DNA of 64,000 bases from Chitinophagaceae bacterium (GCA_016720775.1 JADKJX010000005.1:1-64000); one strand, 5' to 3'. Counted from the stretch's first letter, positions 34,545-43,903 are shown. Notes: generated from the letters alone by a model not told the origin. Numbers and translations are program-made.

Positions 34545-37046
34545 TTAGCTTCCTGCGCCTACTCTTTGTTGTTCTTCTTCAGTGGCAGAAGCCTTGCGGC
34601 GGCTTTGTCCCTGCTGCTTGCCAAAACGGTAGGTAAAGTTTATGCCGTACTGGCGGTTGTCCCAGCGGTTTTGTATGCTGATGTCAACATTACCGTATTT
34701 GGTAAGTCCCTGGTAACGCTGCCAGCCAAAGGGGTCACGGGCATTAATGCGCAGACTTGCTTTTCCTTTCAGTAAATTATTTTTTGCCAGGCCAATATTC
34801 ATTTGTCCCATGGGATAATTGAGCGATAGCTGCTGCACATTTTTGTAATTATACCAGCCACTCAATTCAGCGGTCCAGCCTTTGCCGATGGTAAAGCTGT
34901 TGTTTACGTTAAAGCTGAAGGAGGTATATGAAAGATCGAGGTCAACCACATTCGATTGGTTGTTTTCCACCTGTATGTACGTGCCCTGGTAATGGTTGCG
35001 GTACACATTGCCATAAAGATTTACGTTCCACCATTTGGCAATTTTAACCGGTGCGCTTACGGAAAGGCCCATGTTGGTGAATTTGGCAATGTTATCAATG
35101 GTGAGGAAACCAATGATCTCATCATGCGAACCCTTTGTTCTTTTCACGATCTGTGAGATCACATCGGTGGTAACGGTATAATTCAGCGTGGTGGTAAGCT
35201 TGTTATTATAGGTATGTTTCAGTTCGTAATTCCAGGAGAACTGCGGCGTAAGGTATGGATTACCCTGGCGGTAGCTCAGTGAATCGAGGAAGAACGTGAA
35301 CGGGTTCAAGTCCTGGTAATTGGGCCGCTGCAACCTTCTGCTGGCAGAAACGGTAAGTGTATTTTTTGCATTCACCGTATAGCTTACAAATGCGGAAGGG
35401 AACAGGCTCACGTAACTCCGCTTAACGGTTGAGTTGTTTGATATCTGCACACCCTTGGTATTGGTGTTCTCCAGCCTTAACCCGGTTTGCACATTCCACT
35501 TCTTATTGATCTCCTTGCTTGCATTGATGTAAGCGGCATTCACATTCTCATCATAAATGAAATGATTGTTTCTTGAATCAGCTACCCAGTTGCTGCCGGC
35601 CTTGCGAACATAGTCAACCAGGTTATCTGATTTTACATAGCTGGATTTGATACCCGCTTCCAGTTTCAATCCATTCTTGAATGGTTTGGTAAAATCAGAT
35701 TTTACGGAATAGATATTTATGCTGGAAGGAAGATGCCCCCGCAGGAACATAGAATCTGCGGTTTGGTTATTGTTGCCATCGAAGAACCCGGTGCTCAGCA
35801 ACATATCCGATACATTTTTGTATTTGGAATAATCCAGGTCAAGTGTCAGTTCCGTGCCGGTAGTGTCAAATGTATGTTTGTAATTAAGGTTGGTGCTGAA
35901 ATTTTTCCAGCTCAGGTCGTTCATTGTTTTTGAATTCAATTTTGAGAATACATCACCTGCCAGGTTCGAGAACGTGGTGCTGGTAGTAGGCGTGGGGTGG
36001 CCCGAGAACAGGAATCCATTCAATACAATGCCGAATGAATTCTTTTTGTTGGGCGTGTAATCCATTCCCAGCTTCAGCGTATAATTATTATTGCGGAAAC
36101 GGAATGCGGTATTAACCTGGTTGATGCTGTCGATCTGCTTGGTACCTTCGTAATAGCGACTGGTGATATCAAGCAGGCCTCTTCCTTCACGATAGTTGTA
36201 AACAAAATTGCCAAACATATTTACCTTATTCTTTTTGTAATTGTAGTTTACAGAAACGGTAGGTTTCCAGGTTACTTCTTCTTTGCCATCCTTGCGGAAA
36301 AGAGCACTGGTATTACCAACGGTTACGCTTCCGTTGGATCCTTTTGTTTTGCTTTTCTTTGTTTTGATATTGATCAACCCGGAATTTCCCGATGCATCAT
36401 ATTTTGAAGATGGGTTTGTCATGATCTCGATCTGGTCCAATGCCGATGCCGGTAAATTACGCAACACATTGGCAAGGTCGGCGCCGGAGAGATAAGTTGG
36501 TTTTCCATCCATCATGATGATGACGCCCTGTTTTCCTTTGAGGCTGATGTTGCCATCATTATCCACGCTCACACCGGGAGATTTTTCCAGCACTTCCAGT
36601 GCAGTAGCTCCGGCATTGGTGGGAGAGGCTTCCACATTCACCACGGTACGGTCGAGCTTTTGTTCAATGAAAGGTTTTTGTGCAACAACGGTTACGCCTT
36701 CCATGGCTTTTGCCTGGCTGCTCAGTTCTATTGCTTCAACCACAATATCTGCTTTGGCAGCAGTGATCTCAACCAGGTCACTCATTTTTTTTTGCAAAGC
36801 CCAGGGCAGAAGTGCTGATGAGGTATTGGCCTTCTGCAATTTTTCAAATGCAAAATTGCCGGCCTTGTCGGTGATGGCGGTTTTAACCAGGGCCTTGTTA
36901 TCGGCTTTTAATAACTGAATGGTGGCTGACTCAACCGGGTGTTTTTCCGGGCTGATGATGATACCCGATATTTTTCCGGGTTTGTTTTGCGCCGGCAGCA
37001 CCATGGCCGACAGCAATACTGTAATTAATAAGAGTGTTGTTTTCAT
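34545..37046 (-). CDS. TonB-dependent-receptor-like outer-membrane beta-barrel protein
   Basis: This 833-residue protein has a signal peptide (MKTTLLLITVLLSAMVLPAQ) and a carboxypeptidase-regulatory-like domain at about 23-90 (KISGIIISPEKHPVESATIQLL). A plug-like region follows at about 115-240 (TVVNVEASPTNAGATALEVL, GVIIMMDGKPTYLSG, IEIMTNPSSKYDASG), and the rest is a long outer-membrane barrel of the OMP_b-brl_3 kind ending TYRFGKQQGQSRRK. Members of this group are annotated as outer membrane or TonB-dependent receptors with unknown ligand. No SusD partner is adjacent, so a polysaccharide-uptake role is not supported. A leader of 300 bases separates it from a divergent gene. Confidence 0.88.
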   Translation of the reverse strand: MKTTLLLITVLLSAMVLPAQNKPGKISGIIISPEKHPVESATIQLLKADNKALVKTAITDKAGNFAFEKLQKANTSSALLPWALQKKMSDLVEITAAKADIVVEAIELSSQAKAMEGVTVVAQKPFIEQKLDRTVVNVEASPTNAGATALEVLEKSPGVSVDNDGNISLKGKQGVIIMMDGKPTYLSGADLANVLRNLPASALDQIEIMTNPSSKYDASGNSGLINIKTKKSKTKGSNGSVTVGNTSALFRKDGKEEVTWKPTVSVNYNYKKNKVNMFGNFVYNYREGRGLLDITSRYYEGTKQIDSINQVNTAFRFRNNNYTLKLGMDYTPNKKNSFGIVLNGFLFSGHPTPTTSTTFSNLAGDVFSKLNSKTMNDLSWKNFSTNLNYKHTFDTTGTELTLDLDYSKYKNVSDMLLSTGFFDGNNNQTADSMFLRGHLPSSINIYSVKSDFTKPFKNGLKLEAGIKSSYVKSDNLVDYVRKAGSNWVADSRNNHFIYDENVNAAYINASKEINKKWNVQTGLRLENTNTKGVQISNNSTVKRSYVSLFPSAFVSYTVNAKNTLTVSASRRLQRPNYQDLNPFTFFLDSLSYRQGNPYLTPQFSWNYELKHTYNNKLTTTLNYTVTTDVISQIVKRTKGSHDEIIGFLTIDNIAKFTNMGLSVSAPVKIAKWWNVNLYGNVYRNHYQGTYIQVENNQSNVVDLDLSYTSFSFNVNNSFTIGKGWTAELSGWYNYKNVQQLSLNYPMGQMNIGLAKNNLLKGKASLRINARDPFGWQRYQGLTKYGNVDISIQNRWDNRQYGINFTYRFGKQQGQSRRKASATEEEQQRVGAGS

Positions 37047-37193
37047 GACTAACTTGTTTTGGCTTATACTTTAATTAATGGCTCAGTAAAAATGTACTAA
37101 TAGCTTCGTGCAGAAAACTTAAAAGGGATAAAGGGCAATAATTGTGTATAGCAGGGGGATGTAAAATTGCGACAATAGTCCAGTGGCAAATGC

Positions 37194-37335
37194 GTTTGAC
37201 AGGTGGTGCAACGTTCAGAAAATTAAATTGTCCTTACTTGTTCTTCCATTCCTTTTGTAATTTTTTTTTGGAACATGAACAGATAAACTGAAGCCCTGCT
37301 GCAATAAAACATAAATATGTTTGACAGGCGGTGCA
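37194..37335. repeat. Pair of 17-bp direct repeats in a divergent intergenic region
   Basis: GTTTGACAGGTGGTGCA (37194-37210) recurs as GTTTGACAGGCGGTGCA (37319-37335), differing at one base, 125 bases apart. They lie in the 343-base region between divergent genes at 37046 and 37390, which otherwise shows no gene. TTTGAC in the second copy could act as a -33 box, with the TACTTTAG near 37352. Confidence 0.5.
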
Positions 37336-37389
37336 GGTAATAAAGTTTGAAGTTTTACTTTAGAGATGTCAACATTAAAATCATTCAGT

Positions 37390-37893
37390 ATGAACCGTAA
37401 AAAATTTCTAATCAATAGCTCTGCAGGCGTAACTGCATTAATGCTTGATCCTTTCAGATCATTTTCACAAACAGCAGACCCGGCGCCTTACAAAGTGGAG
37501 GTCGTAAAAGAGTTTGTGACCGCAGGCCATGGAAAACCGGATAGGGTGAAGGAAATGCTGGCTGAATATCCAAACCTTTTGTATTGCCGGTATGATTGGG
37601 GCAATGGCGACTTTGAAGAAGCGATCGAAGGTGCCGGGCATGTAGGTAATAAAGAGATCGCAAAATACCTGATAGAAAATGGTGCCCGTCCAAATATCTA
37701 TGTGCTGACCATGCTGGGCGAAACAGAGATCGTAAAATCAATTCTAACTAAATATCCTTCTTTACTGAATGGCAAGGGGCCGCACGGATTTACTTTACTT
37801 CATCATGCAACAAAGGGTGGAGAAGACTCAAAAGAATTACTGGAATATTTTAAGGAGAAGGGATTGACCGAGATGCAGATAAAGATCAAGTGA
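37390..37893 (+). CDS. Exported ankyrin-repeat protein
   Basis: The 167-residue product begins MNRKKFLINSSAGVTALML, which looks like a Tat-type signal (RK-x-F-L followed by a short hydrophobic stretch). An upstream in-frame ATG at 37366 would add 8 residues. The mature part has three ankyrin-like helix pairs: GKPDRVKEMLAEYPNLLYCR, GNKEIAKYLIENGARPNIY, and GETEIVKSILTKYPSLLN followed by HGFTLLHHATKGGED. Ankyrin repeats bind other proteins; the partner is unknown. The last 8 bases overlap the convergent methyltransferase gene. Confidence 0.75.
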   Translation: MNRKKFLINSSAGVTALMLDPFRSFSQTADPAPYKVEVVKEFVTAGHGKPDRVKEMLAEYPNLLYCRYDWGNGDFEEAIEGAGHVGNKEIAKYLIENGARPNIYVLTMLGETEIVKSILTKYPSLLNGKGPHGFTLLHHATKGGEDSKELLEYFKEKGLTEMQIKIK

Positions 37894-38689
37894 CCTGTCT
37901 AACAATTCCTTTTACTGCAATGGCTCTTGCGGTGAGTTTTATAGAACCATCTTTAGCAGGCGATAGTTTTTTGCGAACATTATTTTCCAATTCTTCCTGC
38001 AGACCTTTATTAAGGAAAGCCAAATAACCGGGGGCGGGACCTTGTCCGCCAAGAAATGGATTCCAATAATCATCAAAATTCTTAAACACCGTAATTATGT
38101 CAAGGTTTGATGTTTGAATACCAGTTAAGCCTGCCTGTTGAAATGACTCTTTGAGTTTGCCTTCATTGCATACCGGGAAACGAAGGCCTTCATCAAACTT
38201 GTAAGCCTGCGGATCAATCTCCCGTGCGGCATCCCAGAAAATTCTCAAAAGATCCATCCGGCCGGCATAGTCCCATACATACGCAGCGATCATTCCATCT
38301 TTTTTATGAACCCTTTTCATTTCGGAAAATGCAGCGGGCAGGTCAGGAAAAAAATTGAGGGCAAGGCCTGAAACAATTATATCGAAACTGTTATCCGGTT
38401 TAGGAATAGCTGAGGCTGATCCAACAGTAAAGTCGGCTTTATTTATAAATCTTTCTTTTGCTTTTTCTAAAAATGCTGCGGAGGGATCAACGCAGGAGAT
38501 GCTTGCCGGGTTGCAAGTAAGGGATATAACTTCACTGAGGGCACCTGTTCCACACCCGATGTCAAGCCAGGATAACCCATATGCTGCATTCAGCCATTGC
38601 AGGAATACGGGAGCCATTAACTTACTCCACCTTCCCATGAAGTATTCATACGGATCACCATTGCTCCATGTATCTGTTGATGAATTCAT
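37886..38689 (-). CDS. Class I SAM-dependent methyltransferase
   Basis: The 267-residue protein has the Rossmann-like motif I WLDIGCGTGALSEVI at about residues 39-53, the acidic SCVDPSAAFLEKAKERF after strand 2, and FDIIVSGLALNFFPDLPAAF at motif IV, as in the Methyltransf_11 / UbiE-like group. It would methylate a small molecule or metabolite with SAM; the acceptor is unknown. There is an 8-base overlap with the convergent ankyrin gene. Confidence 0.85.
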   Translation of the reverse strand: MNSSTDTWSNGDPYEYFMGRWSKLMAPVFLQWLNAAYGLSWLDIGCGTGALSEVISLTCNPASISCVDPSAAFLEKAKERFINKADFTVGSASAIPKPDNSFDIIVSGLALNFFPDLPAAFSEMKRVHKKDGMIAAYVWDYAGRMDLLRIFWDAAREIDPQAYKFDEGLRFPVCNEGKLKESFQQAGLTGIQTSNLDIITVFKNFDDYWNPFLGGQGPAPGYLAFLNKGLQEELENNVRKKLSPAKDGSIKLTARAIAVKGIVRQVT

Positions 38690-38755
38690 TTGAGCATTTG
38701 TTATCTCATTGAATAAGGATGATAGTATGACTAAATTTTTCCCTGCTTATATAAT

Positions 38756-39703
38756 CTATGCCTGCTCCAGGAAACTGCTTTTCATCTTTCCCATCAGGTC
38801 GATCTCCAGCATGCGTGCTGAAATGCGTATCATGTTCTTAAATGCCATGGCGTGGGAGATGCCGTGACCGATGATCACCGGTTTGGCTACGCCCAGTACC
38901 GGAACACCGCCGTATTGTTCAAAATTGAAACGGTCGAAATGTTCATCGTGGATGTTGCGGCGGCGCACTATATCGTAAATGCTTTCGGCAAGTTTTAAAA
39001 CTACGTTGCCGGTGAAGCCTTCGCAAACCAGCACATTGGCCTTATTCAATAAAATATCACGGCCTTCTATGTTGCCGATAAAATTTATCTGCTTGTTTTG
39101 CTTCAGCAGGGGATAAGTAGCCTGCGCCAGGATATTTCCTTTACCTTCCTCTTCACCTAAATTCACCAAACCAACTTTGGGTTCATCAAAATTCAAAATG
39201 TGTTTTGCAAATAAAGAACCCAATATGGCAAATTGATTAAGATTCTCGGGTTTGCAGTCGGCATTAAGGCCAACATCTACCAGTAAACCAAGCGTACCGT
39301 CTTCCCGGGGCATGTATGCGCCAATGGCTGGCCGCAGTACGCCTTCAATGGCTTTGATGCTGAACAAAGCGCCCACCATCATGGCGCCGGTATTGCCGGC
39401 ACTGATGAATGCATCTGTTTTGCTGCTTGCCAGTAAATGAAAACCGATGGCAATGGATGACTGTTGTTTTTCTTTAAGTGCTTTGGTGGGGTGATCGTTC
39501 ATTTCAATTACCTGTGCCGCATGAACGATCGTGTATTTGCCGGCAGGGATGGGATAGGAGTTGAGGTGTTCCTTTATCTTTTCCTCATCGCCGATCAGGG
39601 TAAGATGAACATTGGCTGTTGCAGACGATAAAAACTCGGCGGCGCCTTTTACTGCTTCCAGTGGTGCAAAGTCGCCACCCATCATGTCCAGACCAATATT
39701 CAT
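38756..39703 (-). CDS. plsX: Phosphate acyltransferase PlsX
   Basis: PlsX moves acyl groups from acyl-ACP to phosphate, giving acyl-phosphate for PlsY in phospholipid synthesis. Motifs include MNIGLDMMGGDFAPLEAVKG, EKQQSSIAIGFHLL, DAFISAGNTGAMMVGAL and CEGFTGNVVLK. At 315 residues it is complete. It is the last gene of the classical yceD-rpmF-plsX cluster on the minus strand, and a long hairpin occupies the gap to rpmF. Confidence 0.95.
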   Translation of the reverse strand: MNIGLDMMGGDFAPLEAVKGAAEFLSSATANVHLTLIGDEEKIKEHLNSYPIPAGKYTIVHAAQVIEMNDHPTKALKEKQQSSIAIGFHLLASSKTDAFISAGNTGAMMVGALFSIKAIEGVLRPAIGAYMPREDGTLGLLVDVGLNADCKPENLNQFAILGSLFAKHILNFDEPKVGLVNLGEEEGKGNILAQATYPLLKQNKQINFIGNIEGRDILLNKANVLVCEGFTGNVVLKLAESIYDIVRRRNIHDEHFDRFNFEQYGGVPVLGVAKPVIIGHGISHAMAFKNMIRISARMLEIDLMGKMKSSFLEQA

Positions 39704-39723
39704 ACAGCCTTCTTTAAATGAAA

Positions 39724-39769
39724 AATTCCAAGTCAGAAATTCAGATCATCGAATTTCGGACTTAGAATT
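39724..39769 (-). promoter_or_regulatory. Long imperfect hairpin between rpmF and plsX
   Basis: AATTC, AAGTC and GAAATTC pair in order with GAATTTC, GACTT and GAATT, giving 17 bp with two mismatches around an 8-base loop. There is no T-run typical of a terminator, so it could be an RNA processing site, an attenuator between the ribosomal protein and the lipid enzyme, or another word-like repeat. Confidence 0.5.
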
Positions 39770-39786
39770 GATACTTTGAAAAAATA

Positions 39787-39981
39787 TTATGCCTTCAGCG
39801 GTGCCTTTTCAGCCACCAGCTTTCCTTTGTAGTATAATTTTCCTTCGCTTACATGGGCACGGTGGCGCACGTGTGTTTCGCCGGTTGTTTTGTCAACACT
39901 CAAGGTTGGTTCGCTTGCTTTGTAATGCGTCCTTCTTTTTGCACTGCGTTGCTGTGAGTGGCGCCTTTTTGGATTTGGCAT
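39787..39981 (-). CDS. rpmF: 50S ribosomal protein L32
   Basis: This 64-residue basic protein starts MPNPKRRHSQQRSAKRRTHY, the L32 signature, and continues with the HRAHVSEGKLYYKGKLV segment. The zinc-binding cysteine pairs of some L32 proteins are absent, so this is the Cys-free form. It lies in the conserved order yceD-rpmF-plsX. Confidence 0.95.
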   Translation of the reverse strand: MPNPKRRHSQQRSAKRRTHYKASEPTLSVDKTTGETHVRHRAHVSEGKLYYKGKLVAEKAPLKA

Positions 39982-40011
39982 ATCGCTTGATTTTTAATTT
40001 TTAAATGGATG

Positions 40012-40575
40012 TTATTTTTTACTTCTTTCTTTCTTTGTTTTCTTGAACTGATCCAGTCCTTTCCACAACTGGTTGGCGTTGGTCTCCATCTGCTTTACTT
40101 CCATGGCCTTCAGTTTTTCCAGTACTTCAATATTGCATTGCGGTCCGCCCATTTCTTCTTCACTGCACATTTTCTGTAGGGGAAAACTCAACAACACGAA
40201 TTCATATATCCAGTTGCCCACATCAATATGACTTTCATTGCGGGAGATATAGAACACATCCGGGTCTTCCTCCTGTTCATTCATCTCGTCGGGATTCTCC
40301 ACCAGTTTTACCAGCATATTGAATTCATCCCAGATGTCCATTTTCAACGGGTTGCCACAGCGGTCGCAGGTAATATCGGCCTTGCCGCCGATTTCAAACT
40401 TAAGCAGCATGAAACCGCTCTTTTTGTCAAGCAATAACTTAATATTTGCCTGGCAATGGCTAAAGTCCGGGTTACCCCTTTCAGCAAAGAACTTGTCGTC
40501 AACCTCGTAATCAAACTCATGGATTCCCGGTTTCAATCCCACAAATGCTATCTCAAATGCCCGTTTACCCGCCAT
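40012..40575 (-). CDS. yceD: YceD / DUF177 protein
   Basis: DUF177 proteins precede rpmF in most bacteria and have been linked to rRNA or 23S maturation. The 187-residue product shows CDRCGNPLKMDIWDEFNML at the centre and MCSEEEMGGPQCN near the end, four cysteines that could bind zinc. The ATG at 40575 (MAGKRAFEIAF) is preferred, because the frame to 40752 would overlap the divergent gene and the promoter-like box at 40597-40604. The 30-base gap to rpmF supports co-transcription. Confidence 0.88.
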   Translation of the reverse strand: MAGKRAFEIAFVGLKPGIHEFDYEVDDKFFAERGNPDFSHCQANIKLLLDKKSGFMLLKFEIGGKADITCDRCGNPLKMDIWDEFNMLVKLVENPDEMNEQEEDPDVFYISRNESHIDVGNWIYEFVLLSFPLQKMCSEEEMGGPQCNIEVLEKLKAMEVKQMETNANQLWKGLDQFKKTKKERSKK

Positions 40576-40596
40576 TACGTATGGTTTAAAGGACGG

Positions 40597-40604
40597 CAAA
40601 GGTA
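40597..40604 (-). promoter_or_regulatory. -7 box of the yceD-rpmF-plsX operon
   Basis: Minus-strand TACCTTTG matches TAnnTTTG, 22 bases upstream of the yceD start. A TTG lies 16 bases further upstream. Confidence 0.5.
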
Positions 40605-40693
40605 GGGGAATTTCGTCAATTTTACGGTTGAAAAATATGGATTTTATGGCGCCGGGAGCCGTTGGCTTAGCTTTTATTACTTTTAGGGAAGAT

Positions 40694-41773
40694 ATGAAGT
40701 TCAAAAAACCCCTGTTATTTACGTTTGTACTGGTTGTTTTGGCGGTTTCCATCCACCTTTTCTCCCTTGATCCTGCGCTTGTTGAAAGCCGGTATTCGAC
40801 CGGGATCTACCCCCATATAAGCAAGGTTTTAAGGTTTTTGTTTGGCTCGCTGCCCTTTAGTTTTGGCGATATCCTGTATGGAGCTGCCATTTTATGGCTG
40901 ATCATTAAACTGGTCAAAGGCATCCGGGCTGTTTTTAAACAAAAGGTGACGGTGCAAGGTTTTTTTCACGGCTTGGTATACGCTGTGAATATTCTGCTGA
41001 TCGTTTATATCAGCTTCAACCTTCTCTGGGGAATTAATTACAACCGGGTGGGCATTGCCGGGCAACTCGGTATGAAGATGGAAAAATATTCGGCCGACGA
41101 CCTGAAGAAGATTAATGCCCTGCTTGTTGAAAAAGTGAATGAATCAAAACGGATGATGCTTGATGCTAAAATGAGTTATCCTTCAAAAGGGGAGATGTTC
41201 TTAAGGATCAGTGATGCCTATAAGCAGGCCGAAAGAATTTACCCGTTCCTGCATTATCAGCCCGTTTCACTCAAGCCTTCTGTATGGAGCTGGGTGGGAA
41301 ATTACATGGGCTTTACCGGTTATTACGATCCTTTTACCGGCGAGGCGCAGGTAAATACATTGGTGCCGAAATTCTTACAGCCCTTCACTACCAGTCACGA
41401 GGTAGCTCATCAACTGGGTTATGCAAAAGAGATGGAAGCAAATTTTGTGGGCTACCTGGCTGCGGCTTCATCAAGCGATACCTTACTTCACTATTCTGTT
41501 TACCTCGACCTGTTCATGTACAGCAACCGTAACCTGTTTGAAACCGATTCCATTTCTTCAATCGCATTTCGAAAACAACTGATACCCGAAGTGCATGAAG
41601 ACTTAAAAGAATGGAAAAAATTTTATCTCAGCCACCGCAATCCCATTGAGCCGGTATTCCGCTGGATATACGGCGTTTACTTACGGCGTAACCAGCAGCC
41701 ACAAGGTGTACTGAGTTATGATGAAGTGACGGGATTTCTAATTGCGTATTACAAAAAGACCGGTAAGATCTGA
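40694..41773 (+). CDS. DUF3810 membrane protein with a zinc-protease-like motif
   Basis: The 359-residue product (ATG 40694, MKFKKPLLFTFVLVVL; an upstream TTG frame is rejected because it runs through the divergent promoter region) has three membrane segments in the first 130 residues. The soluble C-terminal part has TTSHEVAHQLGYAKEMEANFVGY, a gluzincin-like arrangement of H-E-x-x-H with a downstream Glu. This fits the DUF3810 family. Protease activity is inferred only from the motif. It is followed 30 bases later by tspO-like. Confidence 0.83.
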   Translation: MKFKKPLLFTFVLVVLAVSIHLFSLDPALVESRYSTGIYPHISKVLRFLFGSLPFSFGDILYGAAILWLIIKLVKGIRAVFKQKVTVQGFFHGLVYAVNILLIVYISFNLLWGINYNRVGIAGQLGMKMEKYSADDLKKINALLVEKVNESKRMMLDAKMSYPSKGEMFLRISDAYKQAERIYPFLHYQPVSLKPSVWSWVGNYMGFTGYYDPFTGEAQVNTLVPKFLQPFTTSHEVAHQLGYAKEMEANFVGYLAAASSSDTLLHYSVYLDLFMYSNRNLFETDSISSIAFRKQLIPEVHEDLKEWKKFYLSHRNPIEPVFRWIYGVYLRRNQQPQGVLSYDEVTGFLIAYYKKTGKI

Positions 41774-41803
41774 ACATTCCGTTATACAAATTGTTCAAAA
41801 GAA

Positions 41804-42262
41804 ATGAAGTTAATAATTTCCATACTTGTTCCGCTTTTAGTGGGTGCTATCTCCGGTTTATTTACTTCTTCAGGAGTTAATGGCTGGTATGCAACTGCCA
41901 ACAAGCCCTGGTTTAATCCGCCAAACTGGATATTTGCCCCGGTATGGACGGCACTTTGTATCCTGATGGGCATTGCGTTGTTTTTAGTTTGGAAGTCGGA
42001 GGCAGAAAAAACGGTCAAACAAACCGCCATCATTTTATTTGCCATTCAACTGGCCCTGAATTTTTTCTGGTCATTTATTTTCTTCAAGCTGCAATTGCCT
42101 GGCTGGGCCTTTGCCGAGATCATCCTAATGTGGATCATGATCTTTATCACCATTCTTTGGTTCGGAAAAATTTCATCTGCTGCAGCCTGGTTACTGGTGC
42201 CATATATAAGTTGGGTGAGTTTTGCTTCTGTATTAAATTATGCCGTCTGGAAGCTTAATTAG
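41804..42262 (+). CDS. tspO: TspO/MBR-family membrane protein
   Basis: This 152-residue protein has five membrane segments and the family motif WYATANKPWFNPPNWIF followed by PVWTALCILMGIALFLVW, with LNFFWSFIFF in the third helix. TspO proteins bind porphyrins and cholesterol-like ligands and take part in stress or tetrapyrrole handling; the bacterial role varies. It may be read from the upstream DUF3810 promoter. The last 4 bases overlap the convergent serine hydrolase stop. Confidence 0.9.
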   Translation: MKLIISILVPLLVGAISGLFTSSGVNGWYATANKPWFNPPNWIFAPVWTALCILMGIALFLVWKSEAEKTVKQTAIILFAIQLALNFFWSFIFFKLQLPGWAFAEIILMWIMIFITILWFGKISSAAAWLLVPYISWVSFASVLNYAVWKLN

Positions 42263-43351
42263 AATTTCACCCTCTCCCTGAAGCTGGCATCAAACATCAC
42301 CTGCGCTTCAAATGGATCCAGCCAGCCTTCCAGCTTTTGTTCTTCTTCGGGGTTCAGGTCGTTGAAGAAAATGGCCATCTCCATTCTTGTTCCATTCTTC
42401 ATGGTAAAATAAAGCACGTGGGTAAGTACAAAGCCGGTGCTGCCGCCTTTTACGCCGTAATGTTTGAATACCATCTGGAATGCTTTACTCTCCATCGGGA
42501 ATTCCAGCACCTCTGCGATCGGGAAGAAAACATCTTCATCAAGCACTTCTCTTTTGTTAAGCGCCTGTACTACCTGCACGTATTCTTTTGTGGTGGAAGC
42601 AGGCAGACGGTCGCTCCACATCTTTTGCAATTTCATGGTAAATTCTTCGGGCCTGAACCTTGATCTAAAACTGCTGTCTTCCTTCAGGTCAAGATGATGA
42701 TCATAAGCCTCCATGCTGTATTTTTTATCCGACAGGCTGCTGATGGATTTGATAAGCTTATCTTCTGTTGTTTTTTTTCGGGAGCTGGTATATGAACATA
42801 GAACCCACGATCGGGAAAATGGTTGTATGTTGTTTCAGGTTGAACAGGCTGATATTTTCTTTCACATTATCAAAGCCCAGCAGGTCCATCAGGTATTCGG
42901 TGTTGGCATTGCTGCTGAAGATGATCATGCCTCGTGCCACATCAACCAGTTTTACACTGTCGCCTTTCAGCAGTTTATTTTTTTTGGCATAGTCAAGCCA
43001 GGCCGGGTGAGCTCCTCCGTCTGTATTGGGGATATAATATTTATCCAGTTCGTTCAATGAAATGTAGCTGTTCTCATTGATCACATCTTTAGCGGATTGT
43101 TGTGCAAACTCGATCGCCACCATGATCTTTACCGTACTGGCCAGCGGCATCAGCTTGTTCTCATTCAGGCTGGCCACAACACTGTCGTTCCGGGTAATAT
43201 AAACCGATGCCCTGTTCTTATTGGCAAGAATGAAGTTGAAGAAAGAATCAGCAAGCGCAGGTTTCAGTTGTGCAAAAGAAACACTGCTGGTGAATAGTGT
43301 GAGCAGGAATAGAATCTTCCTTCTTGTGGACCTGTAAGATTGCAAGCTCAT
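42259..43351 (-). CDS. Serine hydrolase / class A beta-lactamase-like protein, split by one frameshift
   Basis: The N-terminal piece has a signal peptide (RKILFLLTLFTSSVSFAQ) and the active-site SxxK motif (Ser72-Thr-Val-Lys75 in LASTVKIMV), then SSNANTEYLMDLLG at the SxN position. The C-terminal piece supplies KGGSTGFVLTHVLYF, a KTG-like strand. A stop appears after LPKKNNRR because of an A8 run near 42770-42777 (minus strand); with A7 the frame reads on through KKTTEDKLIKSISSL into SMEAYDHHLDL, giving one protein of about 364 residues. It is related to penicillin-binding/beta-lactamase-fold hydrolases; beta-lactam resistance is not implied. Confidence 0.82.
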
Positions 43352-43366
43352 ATATGCTGGTTTAGA

Positions 43367-43903
43367 TTAAAAACTGTTCTTCCACATCATGCTCTCTACC
43401 GGCTTGTTATGCTGGCCGCTGTATTTGGCATTTTTTTTCTGGTTGTATTTCACTTCGATCTCGCCATCCACCGGGAAATAGATCAACTGGCCGATAGGCA
43501 TACCGGCATAAACCCGTACCGGTTGTTTAACGGAGATTTCCAATGTCCAGTTGCCGCAAAAGCCAACATCTCCTTTGCCGGCCGTGGCATGTATGTCAAT
43601 ACCCAGCCTGCCCGTACTTGATTTGCCTTCCAGAAAAGGAACATGCGCATGTGTTTCGGTGTACTCTTCGGTAACGCCTAAATAAAACTCATGCGGATAC
43701 AGAACAATGCCTTCTTCCGGTATCTCAAAGTGGTCGATGGTATTGTGCTTTTTTGCATCGAGCTCTTTGTTTACATATTTAGCCAGGTGTTTGCCCAAAT
43801 GCACATCGTAGCTATTACTGCCCAGGCATTCCCGGTCGTAGGGTTCTATCTTGATGGTGCCTTTCCCGATCTCTTCTAAAATTCTTGTGTCGCTTAAGAT
43901 CAT
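43367..43903 (-). CDS. dcd: dCTP deaminase
   Basis: Dcd deaminates dCTP to dUTP to feed dTMP synthesis. The 178-residue product has the family motifs RECLGSNSYDVHLG, FLEGKSSTGRLGIDIHATAG (with the catalytic Glu region downstream) and GFCGNWTLEI, and ends in the trimer-forming tail. It is complete, on the minus strand just upstream of the serine hydrolase with 15 bases between, so the two could be co-transcribed. Confidence 0.94.
   Translation of the reverse strand: MILSDTRILEEIGKGTIKIEPYDRECLGSNSYDVHLGKHLAKYVNKELDAKKHNTIDHFEIPEEGIVLYPHEFYLGVTEEYTETHAHVPFLEGKSSTGRLGIDIHATAGKGDVGFCGNWTLEISVKQPVRVYAGMPIGQLIYFPVDGEIEVKYNQKKNAKYSGQHNKPVESMMWKNSF

Noticed and set aside
36514..36918. 134-residue plus-strand ORF
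   Set aside because: Antisense to the plug region of the TonB-type receptor; Ser/Thr/Ala-rich shadow frame.
42259..43351. Beta-lactamase resistance gene
   Set aside because: The SxxK and KGG motifs show only the fold. The spacing and context fit the broad serine hydrolase group, and resistance cannot be inferred.
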